Assembly: GCF_028765545.1 (NCBI RefSeq)
Contig: NZ_JARACP010000005.1
Coordinates: 124,001-188,000, forward strand
Source: Aliivibrio sp. S4MY1
GTDB taxonomy: Bacteria > Pseudomonadota > Gammaproteobacteria > Enterobacterales > Vibrionaceae
Reading direction: 5' to 3'
Length of the DNA stretch: 64,000 bases
The position numbers were made by a program, and so were the translations under genes. The notes beneath the pieces are model-generated. The model ran no database searches. It worked only from the letters and a program-made list of their open reading frames with translations, and was not told the origin of the DNA. Positions 8,000 through 18,184 of this stretch are shown piece by piece (positions within the stretch are counted from its first letter, which is position 1; the number at the start of each line of letters is the position of its first letter).

Positions 8000-10900
8000 A
8001 TGCAGTTACAGCAGCTATTTAATAAAGACATTACTCGCCCTATTAATGGTGTAGTAAAAGCCGATCAAGTTGAAAACGACACCGTCTTCATTGAATTAGA
8101 CGAATACGTTATTACCGCCGAGCTTAAAGGCCATATTGAGCAATTTTTCAAATACTACATGCCATCAGTGGATGATCCTAAAAAAGCATCAATGACGGGC
8201 AAATCAGGCATTTGGGTATCAGGTTTCTTTGGCTCAGGTAAATCGCACTTCATCAAAATCATGTCTTACCTACTTAAAAATGTAGAGACCACCCATGAAG
8301 GCGTAAACAAACGTGCTATTGACTTCTTTGAGCAAAAACTTGAAGAAGACCAAATGCTGCTGGGCGATATGCGTCGTGCAATTCAAAAAGAAAACAACGT
8401 TATTCTATTTAACATCGATAGCCGTGCTGATACCGATGATAAAGAAGACGCAATCCTGAAAGTATTCCTAAAAGTATTCAATGAAAAAATGGGCTACTCA
8501 GGCGATCACGCTCATATTGCCGATTTAGAACGCGATCTAGATGCTCGTGGCAAACTGCAAGAATTCCATCGTGTATTTGAAGATTTATCGGGTTCATCGT
8601 GGTTAGAAGAACGTGACTCTTATGACTTCTACCGTGATGATCTAGCTGCTGCATTTGCACAAGTAACAGGCCAATCAGAAGACGCAGGTCGTCAAGCCAT
8701 TGAGCGTTTAGAAAATAACTTCAGCCTAGACATTCAAAACTTCTGTAAATGGGTTAAACAGTACCTTGATGGTAGCTCAGAGCGTCGTATTAGCTTCTTC
8801 GTCGATGAGATTGGTCAATACATCGGTCAAAATACCCAAATGATGCTTAAGCTGCAAACCATCACAGAAAACCTAGGCACTATTTGTGAAGGTCGCGCAT
8901 GGGTTGTAGTTACCTCACAAGAAGACATTGATGCTGTATTAGGCAAAATGCAAGAAGGCTCACGTAAGAACGATTTTTCACGCATTCAACAACGTTTTGA
9001 TCGTATCTCTCTTTCAAGCTCCAACGTAAACGAAGTTATCGAAAAGCGTCTGCTTGATAAAACAGATCCAGCAAAAACGGCACTAGCTGCGTTATACAAT
9101 GAAAAAGGCGACATCATTCGTAGCCAGTTAAGTTTTGAGCACACCAACAAAGCCGAGTTCTCAAACTTTACTGGGGCAGATAATTTCGTATCAAGCTACC
9201 CGTTTGCACCATACCAATACAACCTTATTCAGAAAGTGTTTTCTGGCATCAGTCAAGCTGGCGCGGCAGGTACACACTTAGCAAAAGGTGAGCGTTCATT
9301 AATTGAAGCCTTCCAAACCGCAACCAATCAATTTGTCGATGACAATATTGGTCGTTTGATCCCACTTTACAGCTTCTACCCATCTATTAAGAAGTTTTTA
9401 GATACCGCAGTGGTACGTGATATCAACCAAGCATCAGAGAAAAGCTCTATTACCGAGTTTTCTGTTCAGGTACTACAAACGCTATTTATGATCCGTTATG
9501 TTGAAGAGATGAAATCCACCATCGACAACATCGTAACGCTATGCATCTCAGAAGTGGATCAAGACAAACGTCAACTTCGTATTGATATTACCAACAGCCT
9601 AGACGCATTAGAAAACAATAACCTAATTGCTCGCCAAGGTGACGAGTACATCTTCTTAACCAACGAAGAAAAAGAGATCGAAAAAGAGATCCAAAATACA
9701 GAAATAGAATCATCAGATGAAACCGCAGAACTAAGCAAGATTCTGTTTGAAGAGATCTTAAAAACCAACAACAACTACCGTTACCCAGAAAACAAGCAGG
9801 ATTTCCCTGTTTCACGCTTCTGTAATGGTCAACCGTTTGATCGCACAACCGATAACGACTTGTTGTTAAAAGTGATTTCACCTATCGACTCTAGCTACGA
9901 TGAAATGAACGATGCGGTATGTGGCAACGAATCATCAGACTCTATCCTTATCAAACTGCAAGACCAATCGCGTTTATTTGGTGAGCTACGTACTTACATT
10001 CGTACCGCAAAATACACCAAACGCAATGCAGGCCGTGATGCCGATATGGAAGTCTTGATCCGTGCAAAAGCCGCAGAAAACAGTGCTCGTCGTAAACAGC
10101 TCGTCACTGAGCTAGAAGAGCTGATCAAACAATCGGATTTCTACGTACTAGGTCAAAACTACAACACCAAAGGCGCAACACCAAGTGCCATTGTTGATAA
10201 TGCCTACTGCCATGTAATTGAAAACACCTTCAGTAAACTAAAATACGTACAACCGTACACAGGCGATATTCGTCAACAAATTCAACAAACCCTAATTGTT
10301 GATGATTTAAGCCAAATGAACATCGACTTATCTGATGTAGAAGCGAATCCTCGCGCACTCACAGAGATGGAACAGCATATTGCCATCAGTGATGAGTACG
10401 GTCGCCCTATTACCGCGGGTGACATGGTGAAGAAATTCTCTCGCCGTCCATTTGGTTGGAATGATAACGAAATTATCTTGATGATCGCACGTTTAGCGGT
10501 TGCTAATAAGCTAACATTGCAAGCCAACCAACAAGACATCGCTTTACGCAGTGCCTTTGAACATCTGGATAAAACCGCCAAGCGTGCAAACTTACGTATC
10601 CGCCGTATTCAACAACAATCAGAAGCGAACCTGAAAAAGGCCGCAACTCTGTATAAAACCCTGTTCCACAAAAATGCGCCATCAACAGAAAAAGAGTTAT
10701 TCGAGCAAGCAAGCCAACTATTAAAAGGCATGTTAGCCAAGCTGAAAGACTTTAAAGCAAAATCCACTACAGGCACATTCCCAGGCACAAATGAAATTGA
10801 AGATGGCATCATGCTGCTTTCATCATTACTTGAGCAGCAAGGCAGCTTTAAGTTCATTGATGAATTACTGCGTAAAGGTAACGAATTAGAAGACTTTGAA

Positions 10901-11683
10901 GAAGAGTTTGAAGATCTAGAAACCTTCTACGAAACTCAGTTCTCAACATGGCAAAACCTAGCAAGCGCACTCACCGTTGAGTTTGCTAAAAACCGCTACT
11001 TGCTTGAAACCTCAGAGAGCGCAAAAACAGCATTAGATAAGCTAGAGGCGATTTATAAAGACAAACGTCCTTATGGCAAAATCCGTCAAGTACAAGGCTT
11101 AATTGAAACGGTACAAACCGTTAATAATGAGTTTTTGGCAAGCAGCCGTACTAACGCAACAAATAAGCTGCAAGCAGCGATTGAAAATGTACAGGAGCAC
11201 ATCTCAGAATCGAAAGCACCTGATAACATCAGTCACAATGCCCTGCGTCCACTGCAACAGTCACTGCAACGTTTAGATAAATTAACCAGCATTGCAGAGA
11301 TGAATGAAGAAGTGCGTAACTCTAATGAGTTGGTTGAACAAGCCGAGCAGATCATCAATGCTTATATTGATCAACAAACCAAAGAAGCAGAGCGTCAAGC
11401 TGCATTAGCCATAGAGCGAGCAAAACAAGCAGCTAGCACGCCAGATGCATCAGAGCCATCAAATAACTATGGGGCAGCAACCAAAGAAACCCTAACAGTG
11501 GCAGAGCCAATCGTAAAACCGAAAGCGAAAAAAGTGGTAACGATTGATACAGGCTCTATCTTCCGTGATCTTGGTGACAACAGTTACTTAGAAACCGAGC
11601 AAGAGCTAGACGCTTACCTTGCTGCACTGAAAACACAGTTATCAGAGTTAATCGCCTCTAACCACAAGGTACGAATTAAATAA
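8000..11683 (+). CDS. brxC: BREX ATPase BrxC
   Basis: A 1227-residue P-loop ATPase, full length for the family. Walker A is GFFGSGKSHF (residues 75-84) and Walker B-like FFVDEIGQYI lies at about 265-274. The middle and C-terminal portions are long helical and charged, with likely coiled coils at about 840-1000 and 1115-1150. BrxC (DUF6079-type, related to PglY) is required for BREX defence and for host modification and is thought to organise the complex on DNA. The ribosome site is AGGAAACCACC before the ATG. Its TAA overlaps the start of the next gene (TAATG), giving translational coupling. Confidence 0.92.
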   Translation: MQLQQLFNKDITRPINGVVKADQVENDTVFIELDEYVITAELKGHIEQFFKYYMPSVDDPKKASMTGKSGIWVSGFFGSGKSHFIKIMSYLLKNVETTHEGVNKRAIDFFEQKLEEDQMLLGDMRRAIQKENNVILFNIDSRADTDDKEDAILKVFLKVFNEKMGYSGDHAHIADLERDLDARGKLQEFHRVFEDLSGSSWLEERDSYDFYRDDLAAAFAQVTGQSEDAGRQAIERLENNFSLDIQNFCKWVKQYLDGSSERRISFFVDEIGQYIGQNTQMMLKLQTITENLGTICEGRAWVVVTSQEDIDAVLGKMQEGSRKNDFSRIQQRFDRISLSSSNVNEVIEKRLLDKTDPAKTALAALYNEKGDIIRSQLSFEHTNKAEFSNFTGADNFVSSYPFAPYQYNLIQKVFSGISQAGAAGTHLAKGERSLIEAFQTATNQFVDDNIGRLIPLYSFYPSIKKFLDTAVVRDINQASEKSSITEFSVQVLQTLFMIRYVEEMKSTIDNIVTLCISEVDQDKRQLRIDITNSLDALENNNLIARQGDEYIFLTNEEKEIEKEIQNTEIESSDETAELSKILFEEILKTNNNYRYPENKQDFPVSRFCNGQPFDRTTDNDLLLKVISPIDSSYDEMNDAVCGNESSDSILIKLQDQSRLFGELRTYIRTAKYTKRNAGRDADMEVLIRAKAAENSARRKQLVTELEELIKQSDFYVLGQNYNTKGATPSAIVDNAYCHVIENTFSKLKYVQPYTGDIRQQIQQTLIVDDLSQMNIDLSDVEANPRALTEMEQHIAISDEYGRPITAGDMVKKFSRRPFGWNDNEIILMIARLAVANKLTLQANQQDIALRSAFEHLDKTAKRANLRIRRIQQQSEANLKKAATLYKTLFHKNAPSTEKELFEQASQLLKGMLAKLKDFKAKSTTGTFPGTNEIEDGIMLLSSLLEQQGSFKFIDELLRKGNELEDFEEEFEDLETFYETQFSTWQNLASALTVEFAKNRYLLETSESAKTALDKLEAIYKDKRPYGKIRQVQGLIETVQTVNNEFLASSRTNATNKLQAAIENVQEHISESKAPDNISHNALRPLQQSLQRLDKLTSIAEMNEEVRNSNELVEQAEQIINAYIDQQTKEAERQAALAIERAKQAASTPDASEPSNNYGAATKETLTVAEPIVKPKAKKVVTIDTGSIFRDLGDNSYLETEQELDAYLAALKTQLSELIASNHKVRIK

Positions 11684-13266
11684 TGGCATTGCCAATAGAT
11701 ATTCACGCTCTCCTTAAGGGGAGCGTCATTGAAACCGAGCGTATCGAATTTAAAACAGGATGGAATCCTGAAGTGATCGTGCGCTCGATTTGTGCTTTCG
11801 CTAACGATTTAAACAACGTCGGCGGTGGCTACATCGTCGTGGGTGTTGAAGAAAAAAATGGCGTTGCGGTATTACCTCCTATTGGACTTGAAGCCAGTAA
11901 ACTGGATGAGATTCAAAAAGAGTTATTACGTGTCTGTCACTTTATTCAGCCTGATTACTTCCCAGTGGTTCACCCAGAAAAAATAGGCGACCGTTATATC
12001 CTGATAATTTGGTGTCCACCAGGTCAATATCGACCTTATAAAGCACCAAAAACACTAGGTAAAAAAGACCAAATCAATAAGCCTTATTATGTGCGTCGCA
12101 TGTCTTCTACCGTAGAAGCAAAAGACACCGATTTACAGAGGCTAATGGATTTTGCAGGCAGAACCCCCTTTGATAACCAAATCAATTATCACGCCTCTAT
12201 TGATGATTTAGACCAAGTGCACATCAGTAACTTTTTACACACCATAAAGAGTGATCTTCGTGCAGAACAACCGAACCTCTCTACTTCTGAGTTATGTCGC
12301 CAAATGCGCATTGCCAATGGTTCAAGTGAATCATTACATCCGCTGAATATTGGCTTACTCATGTTTGCCAATAAACCGCATGAATTTTTCCGTGGCGCAC
12401 GCATAGAAATGGTTCATTACCAAGACGATATTGGTGATAAATTTCAAGAAACCTATTTTGAAGGCCCAGTATGGATGCAACTTAAAGACGTATTACGTCA
12501 CATCCAAACTCATGTGATAAAAGAACAAATTATCAAAATTGATGGACAAGCCGAAGCCAAGCGTTTTTATAACTATCCGTTTGAGTCTCTTGAAGAAGCA
12601 ATTTCTAATGCTGTCTTTCATAAAGGGTATGACAGACAAAATCCGATAGAGATAAATATTCGTCACCATCGTATTGAAGTGGTTAACTTCCCAGGCCCAC
12701 TGCCCCCAGTTAACCAAACCATGTTAAATGGTGATTTAATTATCGCTAAAGATTGCCGTAACAGCCGTTTAGGTGACTTTTTAAAAGAGTTAGATTTAAC
12801 CGAAGGTCGAGGCACTGGCATTCCAAAGATCCGTCGTTTTATGCAAAAAAATGGATCACTAGAGCCACAATTTATCACCGATGACGATAACAATTATTTT
12901 GTGACTATCTTGCCGATTCACCCTGATTTTATCGGAGAAAATCCAACAACCGAACAAGAACCGACTAACTCACCGATCAAGTCAGCGACTAAGTCAGCGA
13001 CTAAGTCATCCGTTAAGGTAGAGCTAAGCGAACCACTTAAAAAGTTACTGTTCGCACTCGAACAAACGACACTGTCTGCTGCTGAATTATTACAAGCCCT
13101 TGAGCTAAAACACCGCCCAAGCCTACGTAATAACTACATTGCTCCAGCGTTAGAGCAAGAGCTAATTGAATATACCATTCCAGAAACACCTAAGAGCCGC
13201 CTGCAAAAATACAGAATAACTCAACACGGTCAGGCTGTGATTAATCAACTAAAAGATGATAAATAA
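11683..13266 (+). CDS. AlbA_2 DNA-binding/ATPase-type BREX accessory protein
   Basis: A 527-residue protein with an N-terminal AlbA_2 (Schlafen-like) domain: IEFKTGWNPEVIVRSICAF (about 20-38) and GGGYIVVGVEE (about 46-56). A GHKL/RecG-C-like module follows: EAISNAVFHKGY (about 307-318) and an EGRGTGIPKIRR motif (about 373-384). The linker at about 430-445 repeats Ser-Ala-Thr-Lys. The last 80 residues look like a winged helix. Such proteins often accompany BREX as regulators or nucleic-acid-binding accessories; the function here is unproven. It is locked to both neighbours by TAATG stop/start overlaps, so it is an integral part of the brxC-pglX operon. Confidence 0.8.
   Translation: MALPIDIHALLKGSVIETERIEFKTGWNPEVIVRSICAFANDLNNVGGGYIVVGVEEKNGVAVLPPIGLEASKLDEIQKELLRVCHFIQPDYFPVVHPEKIGDRYILIIWCPPGQYRPYKAPKTLGKKDQINKPYYVRRMSSTVEAKDTDLQRLMDFAGRTPFDNQINYHASIDDLDQVHISNFLHTIKSDLRAEQPNLSTSELCRQMRIANGSSESLHPLNIGLLMFANKPHEFFRGARIEMVHYQDDIGDKFQETYFEGPVWMQLKDVLRHIQTHVIKEQIIKIDGQAEAKRFYNYPFESLEEAISNAVFHKGYDRQNPIEINIRHHRIEVVNFPGPLPPVNQTMLNGDLIIAKDCRNSRLGDFLKELDLTEGRGTGIPKIRRFMQKNGSLEPQFITDDDNNYFVTILPIHPDFIGENPTTEQEPTNSPIKSATKSATKSSVKVELSEPLKKLLFALEQTTLSAAELLQALELKHRPSLRNNYIAPALEQELIEYTIPETPKSRLQKYRITQHGQAVINQLKDDK
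12979..13014 (+). repeat. 12-bp tandem repeat in coding sequence
   Basis: Two perfect units (aagtcagcgact) and a third diverged one encode the Lys-Ser-Ala-Thr linker of the AlbA_2 protein. As the unit is a multiple of three, copy-number change would alter linker length without breaking the frame. Confidence 0.75.
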
Positions 13267-16200
13267 TGAACACCAACAAATTAAAAGCTTACGCTCCTAA
13301 AGCCCGTTTGGCTTTTATGGAAGCCGTAACAAAGCGAGCAGCGTTTCTTGGCTTATACGCTGACCGCATTGCAGAAATGACCATTGATGGTGACAGTGCC
13401 GTCATTGAAGGCCGTGTATTTACTCGCCAGCAAGGTCAACAACGTGCCCAACTCGTTAAACGTATCGAAGAGCTAGGCACGAACAACGATAAGTTCGTAT
13501 TAAAAGACGGTTTTAACCAATTCATTAACGAAACAGCCTTTACATGGTTCAACCGCTTAACGGCTATCCGTTACATGGAAGTGAACGAATACCTTGATCA
13601 TGGTTTCCGTGTATTAAGCAAAAGCGAAGGCGCACAATTTGGTGAAGGCTTTGAGATTTTAGGTTCAGCGGCAGACGTAGCTGATGACCTAGGCTTAAAC
13701 AAAGAAAGCATCATTGATATGGTGCTAGATGGTAACAAAGAAGAAGAGTTATACCGCACAATTCTTCTAGGTCAGTGTCATCAACTAAGTGAAGCCATGT
13801 CTTTCATGTTTGAAAAACTGGATAATGCAACCGAACTACTACTGCCAGATAACCTGACAAAAACCGATTCCATTTTGAAAGATTTGGTTAACGATATCCC
13901 AGAAGATAATTGGCGAGAGATTGAGGTCATTGGTTGGTTATACCAGTTCTACATCTCTGAACACAAAGATGCGGTTATTGGTAAAGTCGTTAAACGCGAA
14001 GACATTCCTGCGGCGACTCAGCTATTTACCCCTAACTGGATTGTTAAGTACCTCGTGCAAAACTCTCTGGGTCGTCAATGGCTTGCTACCTACCCTGACT
14101 CTGAACTAAAAGAGAAGATGGAGTATTACATCACCCCTGCCGAGCAAAGTGATGATGTTATCGAGCAACTAAAAGCCATTACGCCAACCAGCATTGATCC
14201 AGAACAGATTAAAGTGCTCGACCCTGCTTGTGGTTCAGGCCACATCTTGGTGGAAGTCTATGAAGTGTTGCGTGAAATCTACCTAGAACGCGGCTACCGC
14301 TCACGTGAAATTCCAGAACTAATCCTTACTAAAAACATTTATGGTTTGGATATTGATGATCGCGCAGCGCAAATGGCAGCCTTTGCGGTGCTAATGAAAG
14401 CGCGTGAGGATGACAAGCGCATTTTCTCGCGTGACATCAAACTAAATATCCGTTCTATTCAATCAACTGAAAACCTGAACATCAACCAGTTATGGGCAGA
14501 TTTGGATTTAGATGGTAACCAAAAAACTGGTTCTATGGGTGATCTATTTGCAGAACCTCAACTAGAATTAGTTGAAGCTTCAGCAGAAAACAAGGTCTAC
14601 CTTGATTTACTGCGTTACCTGAAAGAACAGTTTATTGATGCGAAAAACTTAGGTTCATTGATTGAGGTTGATAGCCAGCACCTTGAATCTTTAGCTACAT
14701 TACAAGAAAAACTAACTGATAAAGAACAAGGTAGTGAGCCAACCACAAAAGAAGCAGCAGAAGTGCTACTTCCCATTGTGGGACAAGCCATTGTATTAGC
14801 CACTAAGTACGATGTAGCGGTAGCGAACCCGCCATATATGGGTTCAAAAGGTATGAACACTGCGTTAAAAGATTTTGCTAAGAAATCTTTCCCTAATTCA
14901 AAATCCGACCTTTTTGCTATTTTTATGGAACGCGTTTTTAACTTCTTAAAAGAAGATGGTTATAACGCTCAAGTCAACATGCAATCTTGGATGTTTTTAT
15001 CTAGTTTTGAAAGTCTGCGAGAATCATTACTTGATGAAAAAACCATAATCACCATGGCTCATTTAGGTTCCAAGGCTTTTGGTCAGATTTCTGGGGAAGT
15101 TGTACAAACTACAGCATGGGTATTATCTAAGAAATACGTCAGAAGCTATAAGCCTTCATTTCTTAACTTAACCGAAGGAAACGAAGCAGCCAAAAAGGCC
15201 GCAATGATCGCACGTTTGAACCTGTTCAGTAACAATACTCAAGACGATTTCAAAAAGATTCCAGGGGCCCCCATTGCTTATTGGCTTTCACATCCTGCAA
15301 TTCAGACATACTCGTTCGGGTTGTTAGATAGAAAGTTAATTTCTGACGGCTCCGTAAAGACAGGTAACAACGACAAGTTTCTTCGTAACCTATGGGAAGT
15401 GAACGCTTTTGAAATTGGAACAAACTCTAAATGGCGACTACACCCTAAAGGAGGAGAATACCGTAAGTGGTATGGAAATATAGATAGCGTTGTTCTCTGG
15501 ACTGACTGCGCCCGTAAGCACTATAAAAGTGACCACATTGCTCGTATTCTTGACGAGAAGTATTGGAATTTAGAGGGGGTATCGTGGTCTGCAATTAGCT
15601 CTGGAAAGCCTTCATTTAGACTTTTAGATAAAGCACACGTAGCAAACAACGCTGCTTTATGCATTTTCCCAAAAAATATTTCGGTAGAAGTATTACTCGG
15701 CTACCTTAACTCAAGCTGTTTTGATTATTTCGTCAAGGTAAATACTCAAACCGTAAACTACCTTGTTGGTGATATACAAAGAGTTCCATACAAAGAACTT
15801 CTCGATAGCAATATTGTTGAACACGTCAGAGAAGCCATTGAAATTTCTAGGAATGATTGGAATAGTCAGGAAACTGCTCTTGAATTTAAAGCACATCAAC
15901 TTATCGACTCAAAATATGCGAGTAGCAGTTCTATCGCTGATAACATCTACAAAATTATAAATATCAGCAATGAAAATGCCAAGACGCTAAAATGTATCCA
16001 GACAAGTATAAACACGATATTTGTTAAACATTTAGGACTTGAACACTTGATTGCTACAGATGTGAACATAGAATCTATCAAGTTGAGAAGCAACACTAAT
16101 GGAGAAATTGAAGACAGTATTGTAAGCAAAGTGGTTTGCTCGTTTATCAGTTACTTTCTGGGCAATACGTTTGGTAGGTACTCCCTAGATCGCTCAGGCT

Positions 16201-16910
16201 TAATCTATGCTCACTCAGGCAACAACGGCTTCAAAGAGCTTGTTGTAGAAGGGGCATACAAAACTTTCCCCGCTGATGATGATGGTATCGTACCATTAGC
16301 TGATGAAGAATGGTTGTTTGATGATGATGCCACTACCCGCTTCCGTGAATTTGTGAAAACGGTTTGGGGTGAAGAGCACCTTCAAGAAAACATAGACTTT
16401 GTAGCTGAAAGCCTATGCTTAGATGCAATCAAACCGAAGAAAGGTGAAAGCTCGATGGATACCATCCGTCGCTATTTCTCTACTCAGTTCTTTAAAGACC
16501 ATTTAAAAACGTACAAGAAGCGCCCTATTTACTGGCTATTTAGCTCAGGTAAAGAGAAAGCCTTTGAGTGTTTGGTTTATTTGCACCGTTATAACGAAGG
16601 CACGCTGTCACGCATGCGTACCGAGTATGTAACACCGCTGATGGGTAAACTAGAAAGCCGCAAGAACATTCTTAACGATTCAAAAGCAACCGCATCTGGT
16701 GCAGAACTGCGTGCGATTGACAAGGAACTGAAAACCATCGATAAAAAACAAGCAGAGCTTGTTAAGTTCGATGAGGAATTGAAGCACCTAGCAGAAATGA
16801 AGATCACTCTAGATCTTGATGATGGCGTTAAGGTGAACTACGGCAAATTTGGCAACTTGCTAAGTGATGTAAAAGCGATTCACGGCAAAGTGCCAGAGAA
16901 GATTAAGTAG
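13266..16910 (+). CDS. pglX: BREX adenine-specific DNA methyltransferase PglX
   Basis: A 1214-residue methyltransferase. The AdoMet-binding motif is LDPACGSGHI (about residue 317-326) and the catalytic N6-adenine motif is NPPYMGSKG (about 520-528). A variable C-terminal target-recognition region (about 600-1000) follows, then a conserved helical tail. PglX methylates one strand of a non-palindromic site to mark host DNA and specifies what BREX recognises. The gene is intact. Its start overlaps the preceding stop (TAATG). Codons in the recognition region look more AT-rich than in the flanks, fitting allelic exchange of specificity. The last 93 codons plus the terminator are duplicated 3.65 kb downstream. 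Confidence 0.94.
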   Translation: MNTNKLKAYAPKARLAFMEAVTKRAAFLGLYADRIAEMTIDGDSAVIEGRVFTRQQGQQRAQLVKRIEELGTNNDKFVLKDGFNQFINETAFTWFNRLTAIRYMEVNEYLDHGFRVLSKSEGAQFGEGFEILGSAADVADDLGLNKESIIDMVLDGNKEEELYRTILLGQCHQLSEAMSFMFEKLDNATELLLPDNLTKTDSILKDLVNDIPEDNWREIEVIGWLYQFYISEHKDAVIGKVVKREDIPAATQLFTPNWIVKYLVQNSLGRQWLATYPDSELKEKMEYYITPAEQSDDVIEQLKAITPTSIDPEQIKVLDPACGSGHILVEVYEVLREIYLERGYRSREIPELILTKNIYGLDIDDRAAQMAAFAVLMKAREDDKRIFSRDIKLNIRSIQSTENLNINQLWADLDLDGNQKTGSMGDLFAEPQLELVEASAENKVYLDLLRYLKEQFIDAKNLGSLIEVDSQHLESLATLQEKLTDKEQGSEPTTKEAAEVLLPIVGQAIVLATKYDVAVANPPYMGSKGMNTALKDFAKKSFPNSKSDLFAIFMERVFNFLKEDGYNAQVNMQSWMFLSSFESLRESLLDEKTIITMAHLGSKAFGQISGEVVQTTAWVLSKKYVRSYKPSFLNLTEGNEAAKKAAMIARLNLFSNNTQDDFKKIPGAPIAYWLSHPAIQTYSFGLLDRKLISDGSVKTGNNDKFLRNLWEVNAFEIGTNSKWRLHPKGGEYRKWYGNIDSVVLWTDCARKHYKSDHIARILDEKYWNLEGVSWSAISSGKPSFRLLDKAHVANNAALCIFPKNISVEVLLGYLNSSCFDYFVKVNTQTVNYLVGDIQRVPYKELLDSNIVEHVREAIEISRNDWNSQETALEFKAHQLIDSKYASSSSIADNIYKIINISNENAKTLKCIQTSINTIFVKHLGLEHLIATDVNIESIKLRSNTNGEIEDSIVSKVVCSFISYFLGNTFGRYSLDRSGLIYAHSGNNGFKELVVEGAYKTFPADDDGIVPLADEEWLFDDDATTRFREFVKTVWGEEHLQENIDFVAESLCLDAIKPKKGESSMDTIRRYFSTQFFKDHLKTYKKRPIYWLFSSGKEKAFECLVYLHRYNEGTLSRMRTEYVTPLMGKLESRKNILNDSKATASGAELRAIDKELKTIDKKQAELVKFDEELKHLAEMKITLDLDDGVKVNYGKFGNLLSDVKAIHGKVPEKIK

Positions 16911-16963
16911 TTACTGATTTAATTAGTATTGGATATGCACAGCCTTCGGGCTGTGCTTTTTAT
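16631..16963 (+). repeat. direct repeat copy 1: pglX 3' end plus terminator
   Basis: This segment recurs at 20283-20614. The encoded tails match at 78 of 89 residues, and the last ~130 coding bases and the following terminator are almost identical. The copies flank the SEC-C and GmrSD-like genes exactly. They therefore mark the edges of a cargo block, and homologous recombination between them could delete it. Confidence 0.9.
16937..16961 (+). terminator. intrinsic terminator after pglX
   Basis: Stem GCACAGCC / GGCTGTGC (16937-16944 / 16949-16956) with a stable TTCG tetraloop, then five T. It ends the brxA-pglX transcript before the cargo block. Confidence 0.88.
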
Positions 16964-16974
16964 ATGGAAAAAAA

Positions 16975-18138
16975 ATGACAACATCAATTATCCAGCCTTG
17001 TGCAGCAAGACTCTTTAACACTTATTACCAACATACTCAGTCATCAAGTCTCGAAAGTCTTCAATATTTGGTTGAAGAAGCGTATAAGTTACACGAACGT
17101 CTCAGAAAAAATCCAATGTCTAAACTTGGATTATTCGAATTAGATGAGTTTCTACTTTTAAAAGCATTACGTAATTACTCAGTCCATCAAGGAGAGTTTT
17201 TAGGCGAAGCGTATTGCATCGACATCGAATTTGCTAAAAGTATGCAGTTGGAATTACTACGTGTTTGCTTAGTAAAAAAATCTACTGTCAATCTCGCTAT
17301 CAACCACGAACCAACTTTAGAGCACGGGGAAGAAAACAAAATCAGCCGCATTCGAGGCCAACTTATCGATTTTGGTGATTTCTTCAACCTTGAACCTGTT
17401 ATCTTTAACTTCATGGTAAAAGCCTACGAAAAGTTAGAATTAATGAATCTTGCTATTCCTGGTGAGGGCTACAAAGATATCCAGCAATCTTACCAACGCG
17501 AGAAATATTATAATTATCCTCATTATCTATCACTACATCCTGTTAATTGTGATGCAGAAAAAATCAAAGATAATCTGATCCCCCTAACCGATGCGATGAT
17601 AGAAAAAGCAGGTTTACCAGAACCTGAATTAGACCCATTTCACCAATTCTCAACTCTTGAATTAAACTACAAAGAGTTAAGCCCTATAAATTATGAAGGC
17701 AATGACTATGACGCTATTCATCAAACATTAACACAGCAAATACTCAACAAACCAGATAGCTTATTAGTCGCGAAAGCACTACCTCAACACCGAGGAATGG
17801 CTTTTATTGACTCTGACAGCAGCATTTATGTCTCTTGTTTTAACATTAATGATCAAAGAGAGTTATTTGAAAAACACAACATTCAAATTGACCTATTTTT
17901 CTACCAGCCATCAATTGGAGAATTGTTAGCTCTATTTATTCACAACAATAAAATATTTCCAGTAATGCTGAACAAGCTAGATTTTGTCGCCATTTCAAAG
18001 CCAGTTGAAATGCCTAGTGAAATCGAATGGAATGAACTTATGGCATCAATAAAAGTACCTGCCAGTTCAAACAAAGTCGGTAGAAATAATCCATGCCCAT
18101 GCGGGTCTGGTAAAAAATATAAAAAATGTTGTGCATAA
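16975..18138 (+). CDS. SEC-C motif protein with HEPN-like RNxxxH segment
   Basis: A 387-residue protein. The C-terminus is a classical SEC-C zinc-binding motif (NPCPCGSGKKYKKCC, about 372-386), which in many proteins serves as a nucleic-acid- or ribosome-associated tag. Near the N-terminus, in a helical region, ALRNYSVHQGE (about 64-74) has the R-x4-H spacing of HEPN ribonucleases (R66, H71). This is a pattern observation; no full HEPN fold can be assigned by eye. The middle is unassigned. The start lies 12 bases after the pglX terminator hairpin, with a purine-rich AUGGAAAAAAA stretch ahead. It is the first gene of the cargo block, probably paired with the endonuclease gene 46 bases downstream. 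Confidence 0.6.
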   Translation: MTTSIIQPCAARLFNTYYQHTQSSSLESLQYLVEEAYKLHERLRKNPMSKLGLFELDEFLLLKALRNYSVHQGEFLGEAYCIDIEFAKSMQLELLRVCLVKKSTVNLAINHEPTLEHGEENKISRIRGQLIDFGDFFNLEPVIFNFMVKAYEKLELMNLAIPGEGYKDIQQSYQREKYYNYPHYLSLHPVNCDAEKIKDNLIPLTDAMIEKAGLPEPELDPFHQFSTLELNYKELSPINYEGNDYDAIHQTLTQQILNKPDSLLVAKALPQHRGMAFIDSDSSIYVSCFNINDQRELFEKHNIQIDLFFYQPSIGELLALFIHNNKIFPVMLNKLDFVAISKPVEMPSEIEWNELMASIKVPASSNKVGRNNPCPCGSGKKYKKCCA

Positions 18139-18184
18139 TATAATAGAAAATAATAAAAATTAATTAAACTCAGTTGGTGTAACC

